Origin: an uncultured Lachnospiraceae bacterium
GTDB lineage: Bacteria; Bacillota; Clostridia; Lachnospirales; Lachnospiraceae
Reading direction: 5' to 3'
Assembly: GCA_947174015.1 (NCBI GenBank)
Contig: CAMWHJ010000017.1
Coordinates: 1 to 51,328, forward strand
DNA: 51,328 nt
The first letter of the stretch is position 1; each line of letters begins with the position of its first letter. Of this stretch, positions 17,068 through 25,307 are shown one piece after another. The translations under genes were made by a program, and so were the position numbers. The notes beneath the pieces are model-generated. The model was given only the letters and a program-made list of their open reading frames with translations, did not search any database and was not told the DNA's origin.

Positions 17068-18366
17068 CATTTTAAATGTCACTTTTGCTAAAAAAATGTC
17101 GTTTTTTCGTTCCAATTCCAGCCTGCCTCCCAACTCTTCCACTGCCCTTTTTACATTTTTTAATCCTATTCCATGATTCTTTCCATCCTCTTTTTCCGTG
17201 GCAAACCCCCTCTTTCTCCTGCTTTTCTCCGACAACGTATTTTCTATGACAATGCGAAAGTTTTCCCTGCCGGTGACAAATTCAATGCGAATCCACTGTC
17301 TGTCTTCCTCTTTTCCTCTCTCCATCTCTTCCACTGCATTCTTAACTAAATTTCCATAGATACTGCACAACTGCAGATTCTCCTCAGAAAAACATGATGG
17401 CACATTTCCCTTGACAGAAACATCCACCCCCTTTATTTCTGCCAAATAATATGTGGTGATTACATCAATCATTTTGTTACCTGTTTGAAAGTTAATTGTC
17501 TTAATGGCATCCATCTCTATGGTCATTTTCTTCAAATAGCTCTTTATGGTACTCATATCTTCTCGTTCTGCCAGATAATTCAGATATGTAAAGTGATTCT
17601 CCATATCATGACGGTAATTTCTGGTGGCATTTTCCTTTTGTAATAACTTCTCGTAATATTCTCTTTGCATTTCTATCAGCAAAGCTTCCTTTTGCATTAC
17701 TTCTGCCATTTTATCATTGACCTCTTTTACATAAAGTGAAAATACAACCAACACCATAATTCCTATCAAGGACATGGAACATACCACTGTGGCTAATATT
17801 TGAAAACCTCTGGGTTTATCACTGCTGGTCAAATTCAAAGCACTAATTGTCATCAGCATTCCAATAGCCAAAAACAAAATAAAAAAGGGAAGTACCTTCT
17901 TGCACCAATTTACTAATTTTTCTCTCTTCTGTTTATCCAGTTTCCTTTTACAACAATACACTGTCAAAAAAAATACCAAGGACAATACTTCCTTACATCC
18001 ATCTATAACATGCCCTAAAAACCCCTGTTGTTCTTCCAATCCCATCCATAAGTCTATGGTACAAAAAATAATACTAATAACCCGATCCAGACATGCAACC
18101 ATGAATATCAGGTACATAAAGTGAAACATCCGCTGTTTCCAATCCCCTGACATACAAAACAATATAGCAGCATATGCCATTCCATAGGCTAACATACTCA
18201 CTGCTTCCAAGTATTTTTCCGGACAAAAAAATACTGCAATTCCATATAAGATTCCCATCACCACAAATCTGCTTCTATGGTCCAGGCTTTTTCGAAAAAA
18301 TACTTCGTATCCAAAAGCATGTTTTAGAACAGCTATCACATAATAATAGATATACATGAACCTCAT
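17059..18366 (-). CDS. AgrC-like sensor histidine kinase (GHKL family)
   Basis: Polytopic sensor: six or so hydrophobic segments in the first 210 residues, a short coiled coil, then the dimerisation/phosphoacceptor segment YRHDMENHFTYL (His about 253) and a GHKL ATPase domain with N-box NLVKNAVEEM and G-box HGIGLKNVKRAVEELGG. This is the architecture of peptide-sensing HPK10 kinases such as AgrC and ComD. The frame is open to 18381 but no ribosome site supports that start; ATG at 18366 (or 18357) follows GGTAGG in the end of the regulator gene. It overlaps the response-regulator gene, so the two are translated together. No agrB or agrD is nearby. Confidence 0.9.
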   Translation of the reverse strand: MRFMYIYYYVIAVLKHAFGYEVFFRKSLDHRSRFVVMGILYGIAVFFCPEKYLEAVSMLAYGMAYAAILFCMSGDWKQRMFHFMYLIFMVACLDRVISIIFCTIDLWMGLEEQQGFLGHVIDGCKEVLSLVFFLTVYCCKRKLDKQKREKLVNWCKKVLPFFILFLAIGMLMTISALNLTSSDKPRGFQILATVVCSMSLIGIMVLVVFSLYVKEVNDKMAEVMQKEALLIEMQREYYEKLLQKENATRNYRHDMENHFTYLNYLAEREDMSTIKSYLKKMTIEMDAIKTINFQTGNKMIDVITTYYLAEIKGVDVSVKGNVPSCFSEENLQLCSIYGNLVKNAVEEMERGKEEDRQWIRIEFVTGRENFRIVIENTLSEKSRRKRGFATEKEDGKNHGIGLKNVKRAVEELGGRLELERKNDIFLAKVTFKMTV

Positions 18367-18367
18367 C

Positions 18368-19069
18368 CTACCACCATCCATACATTAAATCATAATCCAT
18401 ATACCTTTGTTCAAACTCCTTATATTGTCTTCTGGATACCGTAAAGGTTTCTCCCTCTATCCTAAGCTGATTCTTATAGTGCCATTCTATCCAATGAAAA
18501 TTAATAACACACCCCCTCCGAATCTGAAAGAAAATTCTCTGATCCAACAGTTCCATAAGCTTTTGAATGGTAATATCCCGGTGGTATATTTCTGTACCTG
18601 ACACAATTTCCACATATCCGTTATATGCCTTAATATATCTTATCTCATTCTGTACCATATCATAAACTCTGCGTTCTCTGTACACTTGTATTGTCTTTCT
18701 TCCCGGCAGATCAATAATGGTACTCCGCAGACTTTCTGCCACTTTTTCTATGTTATAAGGCTTTGTGATAAACCTGACTGCATTTATGGCATAGGTTTCC
18801 TCAAACCGCTCCACCATGCCACTTGCCATGACTATCTTACAGTTGGGTGCAAGTTTTTTAATCCTTTTTCCCACTTCGATACCATCTAACTTGGGCATTT
18901 CAATATCCAGAAACACCAAGGACAGTTCTTTGATTTCTTTCAATAATTTCTCTCCTGTGTTATAGATTCGAATATCACAAAGGACATTCCATTGTTCTAA
19001 AAGTTCCTCAATCTGTTCTGCCAATATTTTTCCCACTTCCGGTTGATCATCACATATTCCTATTATCAT
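18368..19069 (-). CDS. LytTR-family response regulator (AgrA/ComE-like)
   Basis: 233 residues. Receiver domain about 1-120 with acidic pair Asp7-Asp8, phospho-acceptor Asp55 (LVFLDIEMP) and Lys in FITKPYN. LytTR DNA-binding domain about 128-228 (RRVYDMVQNEIRYIKAYNGYVEI..., QIRRGCVINFHWIEW). LytTR proteins bind paired 9-bp direct repeats upstream of weak -35 boxes. Candidate sites are seen before this gene and before the 21-codon ORF. Translationally linked to the kinase gene, first gene of the pair. Confidence 0.93.
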   Translation of the reverse strand: MIIGICDDQPEVGKILAEQIEELLEQWNVLCDIRIYNTGEKLLKEIKELSLVFLDIEMPKLDGIEVGKRIKKLAPNCKIVMASGMVERFEETYAINAVRFITKPYNIEKVAESLRSTIIDLPGRKTIQVYRERRVYDMVQNEIRYIKAYNGYVEIVSGTEIYHRDITIQKLMELLDQRIFFQIRRGCVINFHWIEWHYKNQLRIEGETFTVSRRQYKEFEQRYMDYDLMYGWW

Positions 19070-19215
19070 ATTATCACTTCCCCTAGTTTATTCAGAACTT
19101 GTGATTGTCCAGCACCATTATGTTACAAGCTAAAACTCAAGGGAAACCATCCTGCACTGAATAATTACAATGACTTCTTTCAATATTCTCGCAGCATGCA
19201 TAATCCGCCATATCC

Positions 19216-19323
19216 ATTATACACTATTTCTTGCCAAAAAAGAGATTTTCGAACGGAACGACATGAAATTAACAACGAACTGCAAAATTTAGGCGAAATT
19301 TGACCTATTTTTGCAGTTCGTTG
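19216..19323 (-). promoter_or_regulatory. Promoter region of the two-component operon, 15-bp inverted repeat
   Basis: CAACGAACTGCAAAA (19273-19287) and its exact complement (19309-19323) are 21 bases apart. Downstream on the minus strand GTTC motifs occur at 19280-19277 and 19259-19256, 21 bases apart, as expected for LytTR half-sites (GCAGTTCGT fits eight of nine). A TATAAT box lies at 19221-19216 without a good -35, as in activated promoters. The inverted repeat could also be a tex transcript terminator, though it lacks a T tract. Nothing else is evident in the gap 19070-19392. Confidence 0.5.
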
Positions 19324-19392
19324 CAAAATACATGTATTTCAGTTAAAAAATCTCAAAAATAGTGAAACATATGTTATAATGGAAGTTTATAC

Positions 19393-21534
19393 CTAAAATT
19401 TCATGGTGAGCTTAATCTGTTTCCGCTCCATATCCACGCTCAAAACTTTCACTTCAATAATATCCCCAATGGAAAGCACCTCCATGGGATGTTTAATAAA
19501 TCGGTTGGTAATCTGAGAAATATGCAGCAGACCATCCTGATGGACACCAATATCCACAAAGGCTCCAAAATCAATCACATTGCGGACAGTGCCCTTTAAG
19601 ATCATACCCTCTTTCAAGTCTTTCATATCCAGCACATCGGTACGCAATACCGGCTTTGGCATCTCATCTCTTGGATCTCTGGCAGGTTTCTCCAATTCCT
19701 TTACCATATCCCTTAAGGTAATCTCACCCACTTGAAGCTCTTCTGCCATTTTTTTGTAATCCTTAATCTTCTGAGACAGCCCTGACAGTCTGCCGGCAAT
19801 GGCATCCTCTGGGGTATAACCTAAATTACGCAACAGCTCTGTGGCAGCCTGGTAACTTTCCGGATGGACACTGGTGGCATCCAAAGGATTTTTTCCCTCT
19901 GTAATCCTTAAAAAACCGGCACACTGTTCAAATGCCTTGGGACCTAACTTTGATACCTTCAACAGTTCCCGGCGGTCTGTAAATCTGCCGTTTTCCTCTC
20001 GATAGGTTACAATGTTCCTGGCTATGCTCTTTGACACACCGGAAATATACTCCAACAGGGAGGCAGAAGCAGTATTTAAATCCACACCAACCTTATTCAC
20101 ACAGTCTTCCACCACACCGGATAAAGCCTCACTGAGCTTTTTCTGGTTCATATCATGCTGATACTGTCCCACACCAATGGACTTGGGATCAATCTTAACC
20201 AATTCTGCTAAGGGATCCTGTAAACGTCTGGCAATGGAAGCTGCACTTCGCTGTCCCACATCAAAATTTGGAAATTCCTCCGTGGCAAGCTTGCTGGCAG
20301 AATATACCGAGGCCCCCGCCTCATTGACAATCACATACTGCACCGGAGTATCCAATTCCTTCAGCAAATCCACGATCACCTGTTCCGATTCTCTGGAAGC
20401 AGTACCATTTCCTACCGAAATCAAAGTAATATGATACTTTTTAATCATTTCTTTCAGAATCTGCTTGGACTCCTGAACTTTTTTCTGTGGCTCCGTGGGA
20501 TAAATAACTTTGGTATCCAATACTTTTCCGGTCTCATCCACTACTGCCAGCTTACATCCGGTACGGAATGCCGGATCCCAGCCCAACACCACATGTCCCA
20601 CAATTGGCGGCTGCATCAAAAGCTGTGTTAAATTTTTACCAAAAACCTGAATGGCACTATCTTCTGCCCTTTCTGTCAGCTCATTTCGGATTTCCCGCTC
20701 AATGGCAGGGGCAATGAGCCGCTTGTAGCTGTCTGCCACCACTTCCTTTAACACAGGGGTGGTATAAGGATTGTCTCTGGTGATCACCTTCTGATTGAGA
20801 TAGCGGATAATTTCCTCCTCCGGTGCTTCAATTTTTACACTTAGAATCTTATCTGCCTCTCCACGGTTCACGGCAAGAATACGATAGCCGGGTACTTTGC
20901 TCACCTGCTGGGCAAATTTGTAATACGTCTCATATACCGACTTCTCTTCCTCCTTTTTAGCCCCGGAACTAATCATTCCCTGTTTCATGGTCATGGTCCG
21001 TATATGTATTCTGTAATCTGCCTCCTCTGAAATGGTCTCTGAAATAATATCCATAGCCCCTGCAATGGCTTCCTTTTCATCCTTAACGCCTTTTTCCTCA
21101 GATACATATTTTGCTGCCTCCTGCTCTATTGGCTCACTGCACTGCTGCAGCCGCAGAAATGCTGCCAACCCCTCTAACCCTTTTTCCTTGGCAATTGTGG
21201 CTCTTGTACGCCTTTTGGGGCGATAAGGAAGATATAAATCCTCCACTAAGGATAAGGTCTCTGCTGCCAGTATACGCTGCTTTAACTCCTCTGTCAGCTT
21301 CCCCTGTTCTTCAATACTGGAAAGTACCTGTTCTTTTTTTTCTTCCAGATTTCTAAGATACACCAATCTTTCATGGAGTTTTCGCAGCTGCTCATCATTT
21401 AAACTTCCCGTTGCCTCCTTACGGTAACGGGAAATAAAGGGAATGGTATTGCCCTCATCAATGAGCTTTACCGCTGCCTCCACCTGCTTTATTTTCACTT
21501 CCAGCTCTGCTGCTATTACTTTATTAATGTCCAT
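19393..21534 (-). CDS. tex: Tex-family RNA-binding transcription accessory protein
   Basis: 713 residues, the usual Tex length. N-terminal Tex domain (VAAVKLIDEGNTIPFISRYRKEATGSL-like segment near residues 20-45), a YqgF/RuvX-like domain (GWDPAFRTGCKLAVVDETG), helix-hairpin-helix region (GVDLNTASASLLEYISGVS) and a C-terminal S1 domain (LKGTVRNVIDFGAFVDIGVHQDGLLHIS). Tex binds nucleic acids and RNA polymerase-associated complexes; the exact cellular role differs between species. It appears to be a single gene, starting with AAGGAGAG at a good distance. Confidence 0.96.
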   Translation of the reverse strand: MDINKVIAAELEVKIKQVEAAVKLIDEGNTIPFISRYRKEATGSLNDEQLRKLHERLVYLRNLEEKKEQVLSSIEEQGKLTEELKQRILAAETLSLVEDLYLPYRPKRRTRATIAKEKGLEGLAAFLRLQQCSEPIEQEAAKYVSEEKGVKDEKEAIAGAMDIISETISEEADYRIHIRTMTMKQGMISSGAKKEEEKSVYETYYKFAQQVSKVPGYRILAVNRGEADKILSVKIEAPEEEIIRYLNQKVITRDNPYTTPVLKEVVADSYKRLIAPAIEREIRNELTERAEDSAIQVFGKNLTQLLMQPPIVGHVVLGWDPAFRTGCKLAVVDETGKVLDTKVIYPTEPQKKVQESKQILKEMIKKYHITLISVGNGTASRESEQVIVDLLKELDTPVQYVIVNEAGASVYSASKLATEEFPNFDVGQRSAASIARRLQDPLAELVKIDPKSIGVGQYQHDMNQKKLSEALSGVVEDCVNKVGVDLNTASASLLEYISGVSKSIARNIVTYREENGRFTDRRELLKVSKLGPKAFEQCAGFLRITEGKNPLDATSVHPESYQAATELLRNLGYTPEDAIAGRLSGLSQKIKDYKKMAEELQVGEITLRDMVKELEKPARDPRDEMPKPVLRTDVLDMKDLKEGMILKGTVRNVIDFGAFVDIGVHQDGLLHISQITNRFIKHPMEVLSIGDIIEVKVLSVDMERKQIKLTMKF

Positions 21535-21624
21535 TCCATTCTCTCCTTATCGCTTTCATTTCTCACGTCATATCCCTGCAAGAAAGCTGCATATTTCACA
21601 GTTAAAAATTGCCATCTTCAACGG

Positions 21625-22026
21625 TTAATGCATAAAAATAATAATATTTTGTACTACCCAGTTGACGAAAATAATCGCCACCATCAGATACAAATAAATA
21701 TCATGATACCTCATTGCAATTTTCAAATGCTGATGACTTATCAACTGAAGGGTATTGGTGGTCATAAAAACCAGATAAATCCCTGCTAAGTATACCACAA
21801 GCGGATGGTAGAGAAAAGAGGTAACTATCTTGCCATGCACCAATGCCATCACCGCTCTGGTGCCTCCGCAGCCCGGGCAATAACAGCCGGTAAAACGGTA
21901 AAATACACAGGGTCTCCCCCACTTTGTCAAATCAATACCCGATATCCAAAGCAGAAGTAATACAACAACTCCCACTGCACCAAAACCCAATCCTATTTTG
22001 TATAAATCCCTTTCCACTTTATTCAT
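21625..22026 (-). CDS. DUF2752 membrane protein
   Basis: About 133 residues with three or four hydrophobic helices (FGAVGVVVLLLLWISG, PLVVYLAGIYLVFMTT, YLYLMVAIIFVNWVVQN). It carries the family signature CYCPGCGGTRAVMALVHG. The frame is open to 22053, but ATG at 22026 has GGAAG seven bases upstream and the longer start would lie 4 bases from a terminator. It follows the DUF4190 gene on the same strand, as these families often do. Function unknown. Confidence 0.85.
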   Translation of the reverse strand: MNKVERDLYKIGLGFGAVGVVVLLLLWISGIDLTKWGRPCVFYRFTGCYCPGCGGTRAVMALVHGKIVTSFLYHPLVVYLAGIYLVFMTTNTLQLISHQHLKIAMRYHDIYLYLMVAIIFVNWVVQNIIIFMH

Positions 22027-22056
22027 TACATCACTTCCTTCGCCTTTCGGCATCTC

Positions 22057-22092
22057 TGAAAAAAGCTATAAGACCTTCGCCTTATAGCTTTT
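22057..22092 (-). terminator. Intrinsic terminator behind the DUF4190 gene
   Basis: Perfect 12-bp stem AAAAGCTATAAG/CTTATAGCTTTT with an eight-base loop and T tract on the minus strand, 5 bp after the stop codon. It also precedes the DUF2752 gene, so expression of that gene needs read-through or a promoter hidden in the short gap. Confidence 0.87.
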
Positions 22093-22096
22093 GACT

Positions 22097-22882
22097 TTAA
22101 TAACTGTCATAGATATCATCATAGATTTGATTATAAATCTGATTATAGGTATCCTGGTAATCTGATGAATTGATGCCAATAATCATAAGAACCACAAAAC
22201 AAATACCCAAAAGAATACCAAATCCAGAAAGAATCACACCTGCGATTGACATACCACTGAATTTCTTCTTAGTAATTCCATTTTCCACGGTCTGTCTTCT
22301 GGATAAAAACGCAAAAACAATACCTAAGAATCCACAACAGATGCTTAATACACCATAACAGCAACATAATAGTACCGATAAAATACCCAAAATCAATGCT
22401 GCAATTTCAAAACCATTGACACCCTGACTCTGCTGGGGCAGATTGGACTGTGGTGTGTAATTAAAGTTATTGCCTGTCTGATTTCCACTGTATGCATTTT
22501 GATTATAGTTGTCATTCTGACTATATCCTTTGTTTAGGTCATAACCATTATTTTGATTATAATCTGTATTCTGATTATAACCATTATACTGACCATAATT
22601 GTCATTTTGATTATAGCTATTTTGATTGTAACCATCATTCTGATTATAACTGCTCTGATTGTAACCATCATTCTGATTATAACTGCCCTGATTGTAACCA
22701 TCATTCTGATTATAGGTATTCTGACTGTAACCGCCATTCTGGTTATAATTATTCTGTTGATAGTTATCTGACTGGCTGCTATTTTCTTTACTTAAATTAT
22801 AGCCGCCCTGCTGAGGGTCATAGCTGGAATTGTTATTATTATCCGGATTCCAGTTATTCCCTCCGTTAAAGTTGTTGTCCAT
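22097..22882 (-). CDS. DUF4190 membrane protein with Asn/Gln/Tyr-rich repeat tail
   Basis: About 261 residues. The N-terminal 150 are extremely rich in Asn, Gln, Tyr and Gly, including four tandem 11-residue units of the form SYNQNDGYNQx. The C-terminal part is a DUF4190-like domain with two membrane helices (IAALILGILSVLLCCCYGVL and IAGVILSGFGILLGICFVVL) and a short polar loop with SRRQ. It ends with Tyr/Asp-rich NQIYDDIYDSY. ATG at 22882 follows AGGGG by eight bases; the longer start at 22912 has no ribosome site. The low-complexity part should be unstructured. Function unknown. Confidence 0.82.
   Translation of the reverse strand: MDNNFNGGNNWNPDNNNNSSYDPQQGGYNLSKENSSQSDNYQQNNYNQNGGYSQNTYNQNDGYNQGSYNQNDGYNQSSYNQNDGYNQNSYNQNDNYGQYNGYNQNTDYNQNNGYDLNKGYSQNDNYNQNAYSGNQTGNNFNYTPQSNLPQQSQGVNGFEIAALILGILSVLLCCCYGVLSICCGFLGIVFAFLSRRQTVENGITKKKFSGMSIAGVILSGFGILLGICFVVLMIIGINSSDYQDTYNQIYNQIYDDIYDSY
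22586..22717 (-). repeat. Four tandem 33-bp coding repeats
   Basis: Units of 33 bp encode (T/S)YNQNDGYNQx; the fourth is degenerate (SYNQNDNYGQY). Near-identity of the middle units at DNA level suggests recent slippage or recombination; copy number may vary between strains. Confidence 0.85.
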
Positions 22883-22912
22883 CTCTTTATCCCCTTTTTC
22901 TTTTTCTATCAT

Positions 22913-22969
22913 AACTGTTCAATACTTTCACAGTTACATACAAAATCATCTTGAGTATTGAACCGTTAC
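22913..22969. repeat. Short member of the GTAACTGTT palindrome family
   Basis: AACTGTTCAATACT at the left and the complement of AACGGTTCAATACT at the right frame about 57 bp, with an internal CAGTTAC. It lies between hom and the DUF4190 gene. Ends resemble the 133-bp repeats. Confidence 0.6.
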
Positions 22970-22991
22970 TTTCTATCAATAAAATCCGCTG

Positions 22992-24203
22992 TTAATCTTC
23001 CAAACGGATATAATTGATTATGCCTTCTACCTGTTCTGCCTTGGCTGCAAATTCAGCCTCTGTCAAAACCTCTGTTACAAATCCAATTTCTCCAACAATA
23101 CCAGCATCAATCAGTTCTACATATTCAAAGGCCTTCTCCACTTCTTCTGCCTTCACTTCATCATCATGAATTCTTACAAAAAACCGCTTTTTGGAGTTCT
23201 TAATATCGGATAATTCTAATTTATTGCTGCTCCAGAAAGTTACTATATTCTGATCTAAATGTTTTGCAGCATCCACCGCATCTGCCACAACCGCACTGGC
23301 AGTAGGCAGCTTTCCTGCTCCACTTCCATAGAACATCACATCTCCCAAAACATTTCCATGGGCAAAGATCGCATTAAATACATTGTTGACACTGTATAAT
23401 GGATGTGTTGACGCCACCATAACAGGTGCTACCATGGCATAGAAACTGTTGTCCACCTTTTTACTGGAAGCCAGCAATTTGATGGCTCTTCCCATCTTCT
23501 TTGCATAACGGATATCCTCTGCGGAAATTTTGGTGATCCCCTCCGTATAAATATCCTCATAATCTACCTGTTGACCAAAGGCAAGAGAAGAAAGAATTGC
23601 AATCTTTCTGCAGGCATCGTAACCTTCCACATCTGCTTCCGGATTACGCTCGGCATAACCCTTTTCCTGTGCATCCTTAAGTACCGTATCAAAATCTAAG
23701 CCCTCATCTGCCATCTTTGATAAAATGTAATTGGTGGTACCATTTAAAATACCGGTAATCTCATCAATCTCATCTGCTGTCAGAGAAGAATTCAATGGGC
23801 GGATAATGGGAATACCTCCTCCTACACTGGCTTCAAATAAGAAGTTAATATTTTTCTCCTTGGCAATCTGCAAGAGCTCTGCCCCATGTTTTGCCACCAA
23901 TTCCTTGTTGGAGGTACATACACTCTTACCATTCATCAAAGCTTGTTTTACAAAGGTATATGCCGGTTCCACGCCACCCATAACCTCAATGACAATTTTT
24001 ATCTCAGGATCATTCACAATCACTTCATAATCATGGACAATTTTCTCTTGAATGGGATCTCCGGGAAAATCTCTTAAATCTAACACATACTTTAAATTTA
24101 ATTCATCCCCTGCTTTTTTATTAATACTGACCTGATTTGTCTTTAATACCTCTACAACACCGGAACCTACGGTGCCATAGCCTAATAATGCAATGTTAAT
24201 CAT
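22992..24203 (-). CDS. hom: Homoserine dehydrogenase
   Basis: Makes homoserine from aspartate semialdehyde with NAD(P)H, the branch point to threonine and methionine. 403 residues. Rossmann domain with GYGTVGSGVVEVL (8-20), then the substrate domain with NGTTNYIL, GYAERNPEADVEGYDACRKIAIL (catalytic Lys region) and GSGAGKLPTASAVVADAVDA. The last 90 residues form a short ACT-like end (FFVRIHDDEV...). It lies 18 bp behind the ACT-domain gene and is surely co-transcribed with it. Confidence 0.96.
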   Translation of the reverse strand: MINIALLGYGTVGSGVVEVLKTNQVSINKKAGDELNLKYVLDLRDFPGDPIQEKIVHDYEVIVNDPEIKIVIEVMGGVEPAYTFVKQALMNGKSVCTSNKELVAKHGAELLQIAKEKNINFLFEASVGGGIPIIRPLNSSLTADEIDEITGILNGTTNYILSKMADEGLDFDTVLKDAQEKGYAERNPEADVEGYDACRKIAILSSLAFGQQVDYEDIYTEGITKISAEDIRYAKKMGRAIKLLASSKKVDNSFYAMVAPVMVASTHPLYSVNNVFNAIFAHGNVLGDVMFYGSGAGKLPTASAVVADAVDAAKHLDQNIVTFWSSNKLELSDIKNSKKRFFVRIHDDEVKAEEVEKAFEYVELIDAGIVGEIGFVTEVLTEAEFAAKAEQVEGIINYIRLED

Positions 24204-24221
24204 CTCTTTTTGTCCTTTCTC

Positions 24222-24665
24222 TTATTCTCTGGCTAATATCTTAATAGAATGGATGCCCTTTTGCCGCTCCATTTCTTCTATCATCTGCGAAATATCGTCC
24301 GTAGATGGTAATACCTCCACGCTGACGGTGAGGGTAGCTACCCCATTGACCGGTATACTCTGATGAATGGTCAAAATATTGGCATGGTAATCCGCCACAA
24401 TTTTTAACACATCTGACAACAGCCCCGGCTCATCGTCTAGCTGCAATACCATAGTAATGGTTCTTCCTTTTGCATTCTCATGAAAGGGAAAGATATCGTC
24501 TTTGTACTTATAAAAAGAACTTCTGCTGATTCCGACTCTGTCCGTTGCTTCCTGAATGGTAATTGCTTTCTCTGATTCAATAAGCCTTTTCGCCTCTACG
24601 ACCTTTAAAAGAACTTCTGGAACTGCTTTCTGCTTTACGACAAAATACTTATTCACATCTGCCAT
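24222..24665 (-). CDS. ACT domain-containing protein, UPF0735/PheB family
   Basis: 147 residues from the ATG at 24665, the normal family length. N-terminal helical/HTH-like part (EKAITIQEATDRVGISRSSFYKYKDDIFPF, about 35-65) and C-terminal ACT domain (TITMVLQLDDEPGLLSDVLKIVADYHANILTIHQ). The frame runs open to 24785 but the upstream part overlaps the promoter, while AGGGAG stands seven bases before 24665. Its place directly in front of hom suggests an amino-acid-responsive regulator of that pathway; no target is known. Confidence 0.9.
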   Translation of the reverse strand: MADVNKYFVVKQKAVPEVLLKVVEAKRLIESEKAITIQEATDRVGISRSSFYKYKDDIFPFHENAKGRTITMVLQLDDEPGLLSDVLKIVADYHANILTIHQSIPVNGVATLTVSVEVLPSTDDISQMIEEMERQKGIHSIKILARE

Positions 24666-24704
24666 TGTTTCTCTCCCTATGCACACTGAAAATAGGTACT
24701 GCTT

Positions 24705-24729
24705 ATATGTATGTTTCAGAAACACATAT
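24705..24729. promoter_or_regulatory. Dyad-symmetric operator candidate before ACT-hom operon
   Basis: ATATGT, one base, TGTTTC, one central base, GAAACA, ACATAT form an interrupted palindrome just downstream of the -10 box, in the untranslated leader. It could be bound by the HTH-containing ACT protein itself; this is a guess. Confidence 0.4.
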
Positions 24730-24744
24730 GTTTTCACTAGAAAG

Positions 24745-24773
24745 ATATTAGCACAATTAAAAACTCTATGCAA
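24745..24773 (-). promoter_or_regulatory. Promoter of the ACT-hom operon
   Basis: TTGCAT (24773-24768), 17 bases, TAATAT (24750-24745) on the minus strand, about 80 bases before the start codon at 24665. Confidence 0.72.
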
Positions 24774-24809
24774 CCTTTTTTTCAAAAACTGCAGTTAATA
24801 AAGCAAAGA

Positions 24810-24826
24810 AGTGGGGAAGCCCCACT
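24810..24826 (-). terminator. Terminator of the secA-prfB-cheW transcript
   Basis: Stem AGTGGGG/CCCCACT with a three-base loop, 6 bp behind the cheW stop and followed on the minus strand by a T-rich run. Confidence 0.75.
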
Positions 24827-24831
24827 CCTTA

Positions 24832-25296
24832 CTATTCATTTTGCTGGTTCACAAACTCCTCCACATCCTTTTGTTCTTCCTCTGTGAGCAGGGAATCCAC
24901 ATCCAGAATAATCAGCAGTTCTTTTTCTACCTTAGCTATCTCTTTAATATAGGAAGTTTTCGTACCACGAATAATCTTTGGAACTTCACTGATGGCAGAG
25001 GCGGGAATATCAGAAATTTCCTCCACCCCTTCCACTTCTACCGCCAAAAGCATTTCTCCGATTTTGATAATAATCAACTGGGAGTCGGTGGGTGAAATAT
25101 CCAATACATTAAATTTTCTTGCCAGATTGTATACCGGTACAATGGTTCCTCGAAGATTGATAATTCCTTTGATATATTCCGGTGCATTGGGAACGCTGAC
25201 AATGTGCTGTTCTTTCTCAATACCATTCACCAGCGTGATATCAATGCCATACATTTCTCCATTTAATTTAAAAATAACAGGTTTTAAATCCTTCAT
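24832..25296 (-). CDS. cheW: CheW-like chemotaxis coupling protein
   Basis: 154 residues forming one CheW domain: VIFKLNGEMYGIDITLVNGIEKEQHIVSVPNAP, IKGIINLRGTIVPVYNLARKF, DSQLIIIKIGEMLLAVEVEGVEEI, then IKEIAKVEKELLIILDVDSLL. A Glu-rich tail follows. CheW links receptors to the CheA kinase at the membrane. It stands alone here, 11 bp behind prfB, with no cheA or receptor gene nearby; it may be one of several CheW copies or a scaffold for a particular receptor. Confidence 0.9.
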   Translation of the reverse strand: MKDLKPVIFKLNGEMYGIDITLVNGIEKEQHIVSVPNAPEYIKGIINLRGTIVPVYNLARKFNVLDISPTDSQLIIIKIGEMLLAVEVEGVEEISDIPASAISEVPKIIRGTKTSYIKEIAKVEKELLIILDVDSLLTEEEQKDVEEFVNQQNE

Positions 25297-25307
25297 AAAA
25301 ACCCTCC

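Noticed and set aside
22586-22717. Tandem 33-bp repeats as a CRISPR array
   Set aside because: Units are contiguous without spacers, in frame with a protein, and no cas gene is present.
22492-22869. Plus-strand ORFs of alternating Ile/Thr/Val or His/Asp/Tyr
   Set aside because: Antisense shadows of the Asn/Gln/Tyr repeat gene.
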